53,501 nt of DNA from Candidatus Stahliibacteriota bacterium. GTDB lineage: Bacteria > Hydrothermota > Tepidihabitantia > SM23-42. The DNA is taken from positions 1 to 53,501 of the forward strand of contig JAUWCU010000005.1 of the NCBI GenBank assembly GCA_030609135.1. The letters run 5' to 3'. Within the stretch, counting starts at the first letter, position 1, and each line of letters starts with the position of its first letter. Made by a program: the position numbers and the translations under genes. The notes below the pieces were generated by a model. It had not been told where the DNA came from. It made no database searches and was given only the letters and a program-made list of their open reading frames with translations. Shown one piece after another: positions 26,171 through 34,808 of the stretch.

Positions 26171-26780
26171 CAAGCTGAGTTCCTTCAGGTGGTTTGAATT
26201 CAAAAAGGCTTTTTGACATTTTTTTGTCTATTTCAATCTTATCGAAACTGAATTTACTCTCCTGACCAGCCTGGTCCTGGATAGAAATCGCCTGAATCTC
26301 ATATTTGCTTTTGTGAATGGCTATTATTATTTTTGTATATATATCGGTTTCCTCTTTGGGAAGTAAGGCAATCTGAACTGTGTTTTCCTTTTCTGATATG
26401 AGTTCAATATTGAATCGCTTGTCATAGTCTTTCAAGAAAATATCAGGGTTTATCTGGACCGGTATCTGACCAAGGCTCTGTCTGATTGCGCGGTTTTTCT
26501 CAGGCATGTATATCCAGAGGGAAGAACTGTCGCCAACATAAATTTGTGCCGGGTCCCCGATTTCCATTCTGAAGAAATTGGGTCTTTTAAAATATATCTT
26601 ACCATCAAACAACTGGCATGTCCCTGATAATTCATCACACAAAACTTGTGTGAATTCCGCATAGAAGCTATTGAGATCATTGTATTTCTCAGTAGTTTTA
26701 TCTATTATTTCATCCAGGTCTACGGCAAACAAGTGTTGGGTAATGAAAAATAACAGAAAAAACAGCAGTTTAACTTTCAT
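26160..26780 (-). CDS. lolA: Outer-membrane lipoprotein carrier protein LolA
   Basis: A 206-residue periplasmic carrier of lipoproteins. A signal peptide (about 1-19, 'LLFFLLFFITQHLFA') precedes the LolA/LppX fold ('FYAEFTQVLCDEL', 'GKIYFKRPNFFRMEI', 'IYVGDSSSLWIYMPEKNRA'). I start it at the ATG at 26780, preceded by AAAGGAGA; the longer frame upstream has no signal. Overlap with the thioesterase start suggests co-translation. Confidence 0.88.
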   Translation of the reverse strand: MKVKLLFFLLFFITQHLFAVDLDEIIDKTTEKYNDLNSFYAEFTQVLCDELSGTCQLFDGKIYFKRPNFFRMEIGDPAQIYVGDSSSLWIYMPEKNRAIRQSLGQIPVQINPDIFLKDYDKRFNIELISEKENTVQIALLPKEETDIYTKIIIAIHKSKYEIQAISIQDQAGQESKFSFDKIEIDKKMSKSLFEFKPPEGTQLDEY

Positions 26781-27047
26781 GGTATCTCCTTTTTGAGATT
26801 TCTGAATAAATTCAGAAATCTTCGATTTCAGTGATTTAGGAAAGATTACAGAGATGGTGAATGTTAAGAAAATCTCTGACATCATCCCTTAATCATTATA
26901 TTCGAGGGAGCTGTGAATGTTTTTCCAGAGCTCTCTTTTTGTTAAGCTTATCCAGATACCTAAGAATGTCAACAGGATTTAAACGCCTGCGGCTGGAAAT
27001 ATAGAAACGGAGACTGGGAGAAATGGCACTGCGTGCGGGACTGGCCA

Positions 27048-27116
27048 CCGCACTTATGCAAAGTGCGGAGCGGTTATGGTTCACTAAGGTGAACGGTTAT
27101 GGCTCTTACGAGCGGG
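27048..27116. repeat. Array of three mini-hairpins separated by a constant word
   Basis: CCGCACTT-atgca-AAGTGCGG (27048-27068) is followed by CGGTTATGG, TTCAC-taag-GTGAA (27080-27093), CGGTTATGG again, then CTC-ttac-GAG and CGGG. The hairpin stems differ but the 9-base spacer is repeated exactly. Confidence 0.65.
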
Positions 27117-27144
27117 AAAAGAAACGTCAGGAAGACACGGAGAC

Positions 27145-27179
27145 CTGAAGACACATCCACCTATGGTGGACTGAAGACA
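27145..27179. repeat. Mini-hairpin between 9-base direct repeats
   Basis: CTGAAGACA occurs at 27145-27153 and 27171-27179. Between them lies 'ca' plus the perfect hairpin TCCACC-TAT-GGTGGA (27156-27170). This is the same arrangement as in the array just upstream. Confidence 0.65.
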
Positions 27180-27446
27180 ACCCAGATAAACGATCGAAAC
27201 GGAGAATATCGTACTCGTGAATCGTCCCGCAAAGCGGGATCCTCGATTTACCGATCATTATATGTATCAATATGAAAAATCGGGATAAGTCGTACTCGTA
27301 AAAAAAACGATAATAACGGAACTAACGGACTAAACGGATGAAACGTCTTCCAACAGAAGTTCTGAACGTCGTAACCTCCAAACCTCAAAATACGACGGGC
27401 CCCTATTAAATAACGTGACAGAAATGCTCATGCCCTCTTTATGTCA

Positions 27447-27474
27447 TTGACAAAGTTCGACTTTTCCATATCAT
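27447..27474 (+). promoter_or_regulatory. Sigma-70-type promoter of the chemosensory unit
   Basis: TTGACA (27447-27452) and TATCAT (27469-27474) are 16 bases apart. Transcription would start near 27481, leaving a 65-base leader. A second TTGACA at 27513 has no matching -10 box. Confidence 0.55.
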
Positions 27475-27545
27475 AAAGTAAGCGACACATTATGAATAGA
27501 TAAGATATAACCTTGACAAATGAAGAAATCTGAGGAAAATTAAAT

Positions 27546-28091
27546 ATGAACCGTAAGACCCGAAAACAACGCACTAAGAAAAAGGCTCAAAAAGAAAAGA
27601 AATTCGAAGACACCAAGGTTCCGGTTGAAAAAGATAAATCCGAGGAACACAGTTTTGCGGTTTTTGATGTTGGTAAGGAGAAATTCGCGATAAATCTCGA
27701 CTCGGTAACTGAAATCCTCCACACCTTCAAAATCGTATCAGTACCACATCTTCCCAAGATGTTTTCTGGAGTAGTGAAATTGCGTGGTGAATCGGTTCCT
27801 CTCGTTGATCTGCAGATTTTACTAAAAGAGGAAAAAATCGAAACCGAAATAAGGTCTTGTCTAATAACTAAAGTTGGCACCAAATCAATGGGTTTTTTGG
27901 TTGATTCGGATGTCGCCATTATTACCACTGGGCAAGGAAAATTGTATCCCTTACCAGATAGTTTCGCAAGAGAAGAAGGCGAGTTCTTAGAAGGCATTTT
28001 TTGGACTGACAAAATCTTTGTAGGGATATTGAAACCAAAGGAAATGGTTGAAGTACTCGCTCAATGGAGGCAGCAAAATGAAAAAATTTAG
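27546..28091 (+). CDS. CheW-domain protein with lysine-rich N-terminus
   Basis: A 181-residue protein. The first about 35 residues are charged and lysine-rich. Residues about 36-175 are a CheW/SH3-like adaptor domain ('[22 protein letters not shown]', '[14 protein letters not shown]', '[14 protein letters not shown]'), which couples receptors to the CheA kinase. GAGGAAAA precedes the ATG. It overlaps the receptor gene by 14 bp. No CheA, CheY, CheR or CheB is nearby. Confidence 0.88.
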   Translation: MNRKTRKQRTKKKAQKEKKFEDTKVPVEKDKSEEHSFAVFDVGKEKFAINLDSVTEILHTFKIVSVPHLPKMFSGVVKLRGESVPLVDLQILLKEEKIETEIRSCLITKVGTKSMGFLVDSDVAIITTGQGKLYPLPDSFAREEGEFLEGIFWTDKIFVGILKPKEMVEVLAQWRQQNEKI

Positions 28092-29652
28092 TGTGCCGAT
28101 TTCAATTGCCGGCTTTATTCTACAGGTTCTTTTCTTTCTCTTATTTATCAGAAGAATCGGCTATTGGCACCAGACCTGGTATGTTTTTTCACTCTTGGCT
28201 TTACCGCTTTTACTGTATAATATATTCATCGACAAGAAACCTTCACTAAATAAATATAGTGTACTCTATTTTGCCGGTACGGTAATTGCTGGTGTTTTAT
28301 CAGGGGTAATACTCGGCTATGAGATGCTTGCGATTACCTGGTTGATTATTGCTGGTGTGATATCTGGTGTCCTTGTTGCCACTGTACATTATCACTTTAT
28401 CCATCTTTTCCTACCAGGTGGACTGGAAGCGTTTGGTTTTAATCACTTCATTGAGGTAAGCATGACATTTTTCTCATGCGCTTCATACCCCATGCTGCTG
28501 TATATTCCCTTTACAGTAAATAATGCAGTAATTCTTGCCTTCATTATATTGGGTGTATCCATGCTTGTTGGTCTTGCATTGACTGTGCCGATTAATAGAT
28601 CTACGCAGATTATTTCAGGTGCGATTCAGGATTGGCAGCATATTGAGAAGCTTCCTTTAATCAGGATCACGATAATTAAAAAGATGACCGCTATCATCAA
28701 CGATTTTCTAAACAAGATAAGAAATTTGCTTGATGGCTTGAAAGATATGGGTAATGAAATAAAGACCACTTCTGAGGATCTTTCCTCGGTTTCAGAACAG
28801 ATGAATGCTTCGCTCGAGGAAGTCTCTTCTGCTATTCAACAGATAAGCAGAGGGGCGCAGGAACAATCTTCGTCCATCACATCCATAGCACAGTCGATTG
28901 AACAACTCAGCAATTTAACTTCATCAATATCATCCCAGGTGAAAATGGCATCTGTGTCTTCGAGGAGGACAAATACTTCGGCTAAACACGGTATGTCGCT
29001 GTCGCAAAAGGAAGCGAAAATATCCAAGGAAATCTTTGAACAGACGAAATTTGTTACTGAGAAAATGAGTGAATTGCGGGATCAGGCAACCGAGATTCAG
29101 AAAATACTTGATATTATTGCCGGAATAACTGAGCAGACCGATCTCCTTGCGCTCAACGCTGCGATCGAAGCAGCACGTGTTGGCGAACAGGGAAGAGGGT
29201 TTGCAGTCGTCGCAGATGAAATTAGAACACTGGCAAATGAAACACAACGTTCATCAGCAGTCGTTGAGAATTTGATCGCTGAAATTAACAAATCAATCCA
29301 GGAACTGAGTTCCTTACTTAATGCAGAGCGTGAAAAGATAAGTGAGTCTAATAGACTTGCCGCTGATACAGAAGCGCAGTTCACCGGTATTGTCAAAGCA
29401 GTTGACTTGATTACCGATATGATATCAAGGATTAACCAGGCAGCAACTAATCAGACAGAAAATACAAAAGACCTGGTGGGTCAAATTGAGCAAATCGCAC
29501 AGGTATCTGCAGAAACTGCTGCATCGACTGAGGAAGTATCAGCATCGGTGCAGGAACAGACAGCTTCAATGGAAGAATTCACTTCCACGGCAAAGGTTTT
29601 GTCTTCTTTTGCGAGCAAACTGGAGGAACTTCTTACCAGTATGAAAAAATGA
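28078..29652 (+). CDS. Methyl-accepting chemotaxis protein with a polytopic membrane sensor
   Basis: A 524-residue receptor. The N-terminal about 190 residues form roughly six transmembrane segments with short loops and no periplasmic ligand domain. A linker without a recognisable HAMP domain follows, then the long signalling coiled coil (about 215-520) with hairpin tip '[20 protein letters not shown]' and '[13 protein letters not shown]'. The ATG at 28078 has GGAGG 7 bases upstream. Such receptors may sense membrane state or an internal signal. It lies between two cheW genes, with a 4-bp overlap to the second. Confidence 0.9.
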   Translation: MKKFSVPISIAGFILQVLFFLLFIRRIGYWHQTWYVFSLLALPLLLYNIFIDKKPSLNKYSVLYFAGTVIAGVLSGVILGYEMLAITWLIIAGVISGVLVATVHYHFIHLFLPGGLEAFGFNHFIEVSMTFFSCASYPMLLYIPFTVNNAVILAFIILGVSMLVGLALTVPINRSTQIISGAIQDWQHIEKLPLIRITIIKKMTAIINDFLNKIRNLLDGLKDMGNEIKTTSEDLSSVSEQMNASLEEVSSAIQQISRGAQEQSSSITSIAQSIEQLSNLTSSISSQVKMASVSSRRTNTSAKHGMSLSQKEAKISKEIFEQTKFVTEKMSELRDQATEIQKILDIIAGITEQTDLLALNAAIEAARVGEQGRGFAVVADEIRTLANETQRSSAVVENLIAEINKSIQELSSLLNAEREKISESNRLAADTEAQFTGIVKAVDLITDMISRINQAATNQTENTKDLVGQIEQIAQVSAETAASTEEVSASVQEQTASMEEFTSTAKVLSSFASKLEELLTSMKK

Positions 29653-30074
29653 ACTATTTTCTAAGATTTACTATTGGCAACATAAAACTTGCGGTGCCAA
29701 TTGACGAAGTTGGTGTAATCGCCCGACCCAAAGAAATCACCAGAAAAGGGAGGCTTGCCAAATATTTCATTGGTTTCATTAAACTTCGCAAAGAGGCGGT
29801 ACCGGTTTTTGATTTGCACGAGTTCCTCGGAATCAAACCCGTTAAACGGTTTGAAGTCATCATTTCTGATATTAATAATTCAAACATCGGCGTTAAGGTT
29901 GATAAGGTTCTTGGAATAATAGCCTCACAAGAGCTTCAGTCATATCCCGATTTTTTAAACCCCAAAAAGTATCTGGAAGGTTTTATCCCGCATGATGGTA
30001 GTGTAATCCAGGTTCTCTCGTTCGGAAAGTTGATTTCCGGGCAGAGACTGAGGGCAATACGTAAATATCTATGA
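29649..30074 (+). CDS. Second CheW-domain protein
   Basis: A 141-residue stand-alone CheW ('[21 protein letters not shown]', '[23 protein letters not shown]', '[12 protein letters not shown]'). It starts with ATGA overlapping the receptor stop, so it is translationally coupled. It is only distantly similar to the CheW at 27546, so the two may bridge the receptor to different partners or form a mixed array. Confidence 0.88.
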   Translation: MNYFLRFTIGNIKLAVPIDEVGVIARPKEITRKGRLAKYFIGFIKLRKEAVPVFDLHEFLGIKPVKRFEVIISDINNSNIGVKVDKVLGIIASQELQSYPDFLNPKKYLEGFIPHDGSVIQVLSFGKLISGQRLRAIRKYL

Positions 30075-30123
30075 TTGGATAGTCAATACTTACAGATGGG
30101 CGAAAAGGAGGAAAGGAGGTTAT

Positions 30124-31662
30124 ATGAAGAAAGTCACAAGCGTAGTCTTTGCACTTATTTTGATGGCGTCTGCACAGAACCTAATACAGAATCCGGGTTT
30201 TGAAACCTGGTCCGGAGGAATACCTGACTATTGGGAAAAGGATGATTCAATTTTCATTTTTCAGGAAGATGTAATCGTCCACACCGGTTATTTCAGCGCT
30301 AAAGATAGTCTCATAACACAAGTTCAAACAAGCGCTGATTTGTATCAGGCAAGGTTCGTTGTCCAGGAGAATACGCAATACGATTTTGGTTTTTGGATTT
30401 ATGATAATGACCCAGCAGGCAGAGTACGACACGGTATTAACTGGTATCCATCCGGCTCAAACTGGTCCAATGACTATTCAGTTGACTCAAACGCCTGGCA
30501 GGAGCTTTCCTTTACTGCTACCTCACCGGGCGGTACAGATTCGGCGCTGGTAATGATAAGAGCCTACGATATTGCAGCAAACTGGGCTGGAGATGCAATA
30601 TTCTACATTGATGATGTTTCTTTTGCAATGCCGGCAACTCAGCCACCGGTAATCATCAGAGCATGGCATACACCGATAAACCCTGGCTCAGGCGAGGTGG
30701 TCCATGTTTATGCTAAGGTTGTCGATGATGGCACTATTATAGCCGACACACTATTCTACGGAATCAATAATCTTAATAGCCCGGTAAAAATGTCTCACAA
30801 CAGCGTTAGCAATGACACATTCATGTTCCAGGTACCAGGACAGGCTGCAGAAGACACTATTTTCTACTATCTGGAATTCATCGATAATGATTGCCTTGTT
30901 AGTGTGTCAGATACCCACGCCTTTTATGTCGGTGAAATCGAGATATCCATAAACGAAATCCTCTATGATACACCAGGCATTGACTCTGCCTGTTTTGTTG
31001 AGCTTTATGGTTCCGGCGGTGTTAGTCTTGACGGCTTCGTACTCGTTGGTGTAAACGGGCTCAACGGGGAAGACTATGTGTCTATTGATTTAACTGGTAA
31101 TTTCATACCAAACGATGGGTTTTTCGTTATCGCCCAGGATTCAGGAGTAGTTAATTATGATTTTGTGACGAGCAATGCTAATTTGCAGAACGGACCTGAT
31201 AATGCTGAATTAAGGTTGAATAATGTAGCGATCGATGCATTGGGCTATGGTACACTCAACGGTTGGTTCTTTACCGGCGAATGGCTGCCAGCTCCAGCTG
31301 TGGGATGCAATCATTCTCTTGGTCGATACCCAGACGGATATGACACTGATGACAACTCTATTGATTTTCATGATTACACCGCGGTCACCCCTGGCCAACC
31401 CAACCCCCCATTCAGTGTGCATGAAAACAAAGGAGCGCAGATCAATCTTCCGGCCATCACGAATCCAGTTCGTACCGGTGTTCTTTTTGCTTCGTTGGTC
31501 AAACGAATTGATGCCTATCCTATTATTGTTTACAATCCTTTAGGACAAGTCGTCGCTAAAGTAGCAAATTCCAGAACAACTATGAATTTGCCGTGCGGTA
31601 TCTATTTCCTAAAACTAAAAAATGTCGGGCAGGGTTGTCTGAAAATAGTTATTGTCAAATGA
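30124..31662 (+). CDS. Secreted protein with CBM-like and lamin-tail domains and a sorting domain
   Basis: A 512-residue exported protein. The signal peptide is about 1-18. Residues 20-170 resemble a carbohydrate-binding module of the CBM4/9 jelly-roll type ('LIQNPGFETWSGGIPDYW' and closing 'IFYIDDVSF'). About 175-270 is an Ig-like segment. About 275-415 is a lamin-tail domain ('ISINEILYDTPGIDSACFVEL', 'GDNAELRL'-like). The end is a type IX-style sorting domain ('VYNPLGQVVAKV', 'CGIYFLKLKN', terminal VK). GGAGG precedes the ATG. It probably binds surface polysaccharide; no hydrolase motif was found. Confidence 0.75.
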   Translation: MKKVTSVVFALILMASAQNLIQNPGFETWSGGIPDYWEKDDSIFIFQEDVIVHTGYFSAKDSLITQVQTSADLYQARFVVQENTQYDFGFWIYDNDPAGRVRHGINWYPSGSNWSNDYSVDSNAWQELSFTATSPGGTDSALVMIRAYDIAANWAGDAIFYIDDVSFAMPATQPPVIIRAWHTPINPGSGEVVHVYAKVVDDGTIIADTLFYGINNLNSPVKMSHNSVSNDTFMFQVPGQAAEDTIFYYLEFIDNDCLVSVSDTHAFYVGEIEISINEILYDTPGIDSACFVELYGSGGVSLDGFVLVGVNGLNGEDYVSIDLTGNFIPNDGFFVIAQDSGVVNYDFVTSNANLQNGPDNAELRLNNVAIDALGYGTLNGWFFTGEWLPAPAVGCNHSLGRYPDGYDTDDNSIDFHDYTAVTPGQPNPPFSVHENKGAQINLPAITNPVRTGVLFASLVKRIDAYPIIVYNPLGQVVAKVANSRTTMNLPCGIYFLKLKNVGQGCLKIVIVK

Positions 31663-31768
31663 ATCACGCGGTAGCGGGGTTTATTTAACTTCATATTAAG
31701 GCATTTTGTATAGCCTTGTTCCGCTTTTAACGGAATGCCAAAAAGATTTCCTTCTGATTTCTGGGTAA

Positions 31769-32476
31769 TCACCACTCAGTGTGAGGACTGTAATCTTGTT
31801 TTTTTGGCATAAGTGTCTCGTATGTCTGTGCTGACAACAGAATTCCGCCGCTTATTTTCTCCTCTGCTTCACAATATGAACCAGTGATTCTGATTTTTCC
31901 AAAGGAAAGCTCAAGACCAGTATTCCATTCAAAATCTTCGTCCGCGCGAAAATATAATTTCATGCCCTTGGTCGGCATAAACATGGTACCCCAAAAATAA
32001 GTAAATATGCTGTCGATCCCCTCGTATTCAAGATCACAACTTAGTGTAAGATATTCCTCAAAAGGTCTAATACTTATGCCGCCGAACATGTGGTATTTTC
32101 TGCCGATTGTTGTCTTATAACCCATGGCAAGTTTTTTGGTTACCCGAGTTTCTACACCAAAAATATGCTTTGAAATATCGCCGAATTGGTAGGCGTATCC
32201 AAAAGAAAAAGCACCCGGTAATTTATATCCAGAACCTATTTCATAATGGGTAGCATCATCGGTGACCTTTTTCATTCCCAGTCCCAGGTTTGCTAATGAG
32301 ATACCGGCTATAATGATGTCTGGGTCTGGTTGATAAGTACCGAAAATTTCAGCGCCTTTATTTATGCCTAATCCAGCCGGATTTGAGAAAACACTGAGCG
32401 AACGCATTGGCAAAGAGCTAAAATTCGCTTCATAAAAAGGATTAGTTATTATCATAAAAATTATCATGAGTGTCAT
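31769..32476 (-). CDS. Predicted outer-membrane or envelope protein, family unknown
   Basis: A 235-residue protein. The N-terminus is hydrophobic (about 1-12) and is followed by 'LSVFSNPAGLGINKGAEIFG', a motif seen at the start of PorV/FadL-like and SppA-associated barrels. The body alternates polar and hydrophobic residues as in beta-strands ('AFSFGYAYQFGD', 'LYFRADEDFEWNTGLELSF'). AAGGAAG precedes the ATG. It lies in the same minus-strand run as the GH84-like gene and sppA. No enzyme motif is present. Confidence 0.6.
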   Translation of the reverse strand: MTLMIIFMIITNPFYEANFSSLPMRSLSVFSNPAGLGINKGAEIFGTYQPDPDIIIAGISLANLGLGMKKVTDDATHYEIGSGYKLPGAFSFGYAYQFGDISKHIFGVETRVTKKLAMGYKTTIGRKYHMFGGISIRPFEEYLTLSCDLEYEGIDSIFTYFWGTMFMPTKGMKLYFRADEDFEWNTGLELSFGKIRITGSYCEAEEKISGGILLSAQTYETLMPKKQDYSPHTEW

Positions 32477-32535
32477 AATTCTTCCTTTTGGCTATATATA
32501 AGCGTTAGCACAAATCAAGCCGTTGTAGATAAATA

Positions 32536-33378
32536 CTAATTTATATTATGCATGGCTTGTTTCCAGGCTTTTTTCGGAACATACCGGTACGGCGCCTTTA
32601 TGAATTCTGCAGCCGTGTATATCAAGGGTTTAGACGGTTTGTATTGATTCATCGGGTTGATAAGAATACCCTGGGTTTGTTCAACTATTTGAGGGGCACG
32701 GTAGCGATAAGGGAACCTTAAAATGACGCCTGGTAAATAATCATTGGCAAAGATATTATCCCAGATTAACAAAGGTCTTTTCATTAATTCGGTTATTTTG
32801 TTTAGATGGCTTACATCAATCCTTTTAGAGACGACTTTTGGGCCGGTCCAAAATATCATTATGGATTTGTCCAGTTCTTTTGTAATCGTCTCTATATACC
32901 TGGTTTTCCTGAAACCCCGATATTGAGTGGGACAAAAAAACAACATGGGTCTTGGGATTTTCTTCCTAAGAAAATATAAAAGCTCATTAGCAGTGGCGGC
33001 TTGTTTTTCTGCAGTTTTTTTATCCACTGTTACAGTAATATCATCATAAAAGAGACTGAACTGGGATATGCCGATTTCAATCATTGAGTGTATCTTGTTT
33101 ATAATTCTTTTTGCGTCTGGATCTGACATAGGGGAGAGGGCGTAATTGAAGTGCACGTTTCGAGCAGAACTAAGCGCATTCAGTTTTTTGAATTCCTTCA
33201 TTTTTGACGCCGGATAAAGGCAAAGCCACTTTTTTCGATGGTAGATATCATTTTTTGGCCCATATACATATGTATTAAGACCAAGTGCCGAAAGAAATTC
33301 TATCAGATCAAGGCGCTCGCGGAAAGTATAGGGTTTACGATAAAAACCTTCAACAACGCCAAAGAACTTAGTTCCCAT
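32536..33378 (-). CDS. GH84-like beta-N-acetylglucosaminidase / O-GlcNAcase homologue
   Basis: A 280-residue single catalytic domain without signal peptide, so probably cytoplasmic. 'GVVEGFYRKPYTFRERLDL' (7-25), 'GLNTYVYGPKNDIYHRKKW' (33-51) and the catalytic Asp pair D112-D113 in 'SLFYDD' match the NAGidase (GH84) family. The usual K-D-D of the second motif is K42-N-D here, and the C-terminal helical domain of longer members is missing. It overlaps a small lipoprotein gene by 11 bp and lies downstream of sppA. The substrate might be recycled amino sugars or protein-linked GlcNAc. Confidence 0.8.
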   Translation of the reverse strand: MGTKFFGVVEGFYRKPYTFRERLDLIEFLSALGLNTYVYGPKNDIYHRKKWLCLYPASKMKEFKKLNALSSARNVHFNYALSPMSDPDAKRIINKIHSMIEIGISQFSLFYDDITVTVDKKTAEKQAATANELLYFLRKKIPRPMLFFCPTQYRGFRKTRYIETITKELDKSIMIFWTGPKVVSKRIDVSHLNKITELMKRPLLIWDNIFANDYLPGVILRFPYRYRAPQIVEQTQGILINPMNQYKPSKPLIYTAAEFIKAPYRYVPKKAWKQAMHNIN

Positions 33379-33646
33379 CTTTTAGTTCTTGTAAGAGTTC
33401 AAGCCATACTTCAGGTTCATCAGCCAACTCAGCTAATGTTTTGTTGAGGTCTAAACCATATCTCTTGCTTAGAGCTCTAACTGAATCCTCAATCCATGGT
33501 TCTTGACCGATTCTATCTCTTAACGCTTTTTCTGCCTTTATATACTCAACGAGGCTAATATGGGTATTTTTTCTGGTGCAACCGCAGAGCAAAAGGAATA
33601 GGATTATCAAATAGGTGATGAATGAATATCGTCGCGTCAGCGCCAC
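33368..33646 (-). CDS. Small predicted lipoprotein
   Basis: A 92-residue protein with a hydrophobic signal and a lipobox ending in cysteine (LLLCGC, C23), followed by a charged helical domain ('YIKAEKALRDRIG', 'LADEPEVWLELLQEL'). I do not recognise the family. It overlaps sppA by 10 bp and the GH84-like gene by 11 bp, so the three are translated as a block. Confidence 0.7.
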   Translation of the reverse strand: MALTRRYSFITYLIILFLLLCGCTRKNTHISLVEYIKAEKALRDRIGQEPWIEDSVRALSKRYGLDLNKTLAELADEPEVWLELLQELKDGN

Positions 33647-34464
33647 AAGAAACTCAGTTTGGGTATGAGCAAGCGCTCCACTGGTTTAGTAAAGAAATCA
33701 ATGAAACTAATGTGCTTTGGAGGGTAAACGAGCAAAGGTTTTTTAATACCCACCAGGTCACCAGCGATTTTTAGTGCATCCTCAAAAGAACCCAGTGTAT
33801 CTATTAAGCCGGCTTCTTTAGCCTGGCGCCCGGTGAGGATTCTACCATCAGCAAATTTGAGAACACTATCTTTAGAAAGGTCGCGCGCCTGTGCAGTTGC
33901 CTCGACAAATTGCTCGTAAACATCCATTACGACATCACCTAATAGTCTTTTTTCTTTCTTGCTCATTTTTCTAAATGGCGAGCCGATGTCTTTATGCTCT
34001 CTTGATTTTATAACCTCAAACTCAATGCCAATTTTATCCAGTAAATCTTTAAATACTGGGAATTCCATGATTACGCCGATTGACCCAGTTATTGTCCCGG
34101 GGTTAGCGACGATTATGTCAGCGGGTAGGGAAACGTAATAACCACCTGAAGCAGCTACTGCACCCATTGATACAACAACCGTTTTCTTAGCCTTTACCTT
34201 TTTTACTTGCTCGTAAATCTCTTGAGATGCCGCGACTCCACCGCCTGGTGAATCAACGCGAATGAGAATTGCTTTAATCGAAGGATCTTCGCCAAAGTTT
34301 TTGAGATCTCTAACAACATATTTGGCAGAGGTTATTACATTTTCTATTTCAATAACACCGATATTACCACCATAGCTCATAGATTTCATGCCGAAGCCAA
34401 TGGCTAAACCAATTATTATGGCGGCGGCAACGATGACGATGATGACAATGTGAATTGTTTTCAT
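33637..34464 (-). CDS. sppA: Signal peptide peptidase SppA (S49 family)
   Basis: A 275-residue short-form SppA with an N-terminal membrane anchor (about 4-24). The nucleophile is S106 in 'AVAASGGYY' and the general base K158 in 'REHKDIGSP'; the 52-residue spacing equals that of Bacillus SppA. It cleaves remnant signal peptides in the membrane. The ATG at 34464 has GGAGG 5 bases upstream; an ATG 5 codons earlier would include that site. It is the first gene of a block with a lipoprotein and the GH84-like gene. Confidence 0.9.
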   Translation of the reverse strand: MKTIHIVIIVIVAAAIIIGLAIGFGMKSMSYGGNIGVIEIENVITSAKYVVRDLKNFGEDPSIKAILIRVDSPGGGVAASQEIYEQVKKVKAKKTVVVSMGAVAASGGYYVSLPADIIVANPGTITGSIGVIMEFPVFKDLLDKIGIEFEVIKSREHKDIGSPFRKMSKKEKRLLGDVVMDVYEQFVEATAQARDLSKDSVLKFADGRILTGRQAKEAGLIDTLGSFEDALKIAGDLVGIKKPLLVYPPKHISFIDFFTKPVERLLIPKLSFLWR

Positions 34465-34562
34465 GATACCTCCTAACAAAACAGATAATAGATTTCGGAT
34501 ACTAGATGCTATTCCAGGTGATTGTTGATTTTTTCACTAGTATCTAACCACTGTTTTTATAA

Positions 34563-34588
34563 GCGCGAGACGGGATTTGAACCCAATA
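34563..34588 (-). other. tRNA 3'-end-like fragment (T-arm only)
   Basis: On the minus strand GGGTTCAAATCCCGTCTCGC matches the T-arm and start of the acceptor strand of many tRNAs. The sequence upstream cannot form D or anticodon arms, the acceptor partner is missing, and there is no CCA. It looks like a leftover of a tRNA gene or an attachment-site scar. A chance match is possible. Confidence 0.35.
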
Positions 34589-34638
34589 ACCTCAAGCTTC
34601 AATAGTCTAAGTAATTGTTCAGAACTTGGTGGACTAAT

Positions 34639-34723
34639 GTAGTCGCACGATTCATCGTGCAAAATGTAGGAGTTCATTAGCTTGCTAATGTGTTGTCGTA
34701 TGCGCCATAAATGTCGCAACTAC
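34639..34723. repeat. GTAGT...ACTAC branched repeat with three inner hairpins
   Basis: GTAGTCGC (34639-34646) and GCAACTAC (34716-34723) form the closing stem. Inside are GCACGAT-TC-ATCGTGC and CATTAGC-TT-GCTAATG, both perfect, plus a weaker GTCGTATG-rich arm. The hairpins have 2-base loops like those of the element at 62-109. Confidence 0.75.
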
Positions 34724-34808
34724 GTTTCTCTACTGAAAATTGAACAGTTACTAACCTGATATGTATGAAATAAACGGTGTTTGTGTCTGTACATCGATAT
34801 TCTATTGG

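Larger units (their letters stand above)
26781..27545. other. Divergent intergenic region with mini-hairpin clusters
   Basis: This 765-bp gap has no convincing gene. It contains an array of small perfect hairpins between short direct repeats (27048-27116 and 27145-27179), another hairpin TCCCGC-AAA-GCGGGA (27225-27239), and the promoter of the CheW-MCP-CheW unit (27447-27474). A 62-codon minus-strand frame at 26896-27084 runs through the hairpins and is not supported. Confidence 0.6.
34465..34808. other. Intergenic region with tRNA-like remnant and repeat
   Basis: Between cdaA and sppA lie a fragment resembling a tRNA 3' end (34563-34588, minus) and a GTAGT...ACTAC repeat (34639-34723). A small 60-codon frame overlapping both is not credible. 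Confidence 0.55.

Noticed and set aside
26896-27084. 62-codon minus-strand frame upstream of lolA
   Set aside because: It runs through the mini-hairpin array, has no ribosome-binding site, and its composition (runs of R, S, A) looks like read-through of repeats. The tail 'DILRYLDKLNKKRALEKH' is protein-like but too short to support a gene.
34560-34650. Complete tRNA gene on the minus strand
   Set aside because: Only the T-arm matches; no acceptor pairing, D-arm or anticodon arm can be formed upstream.
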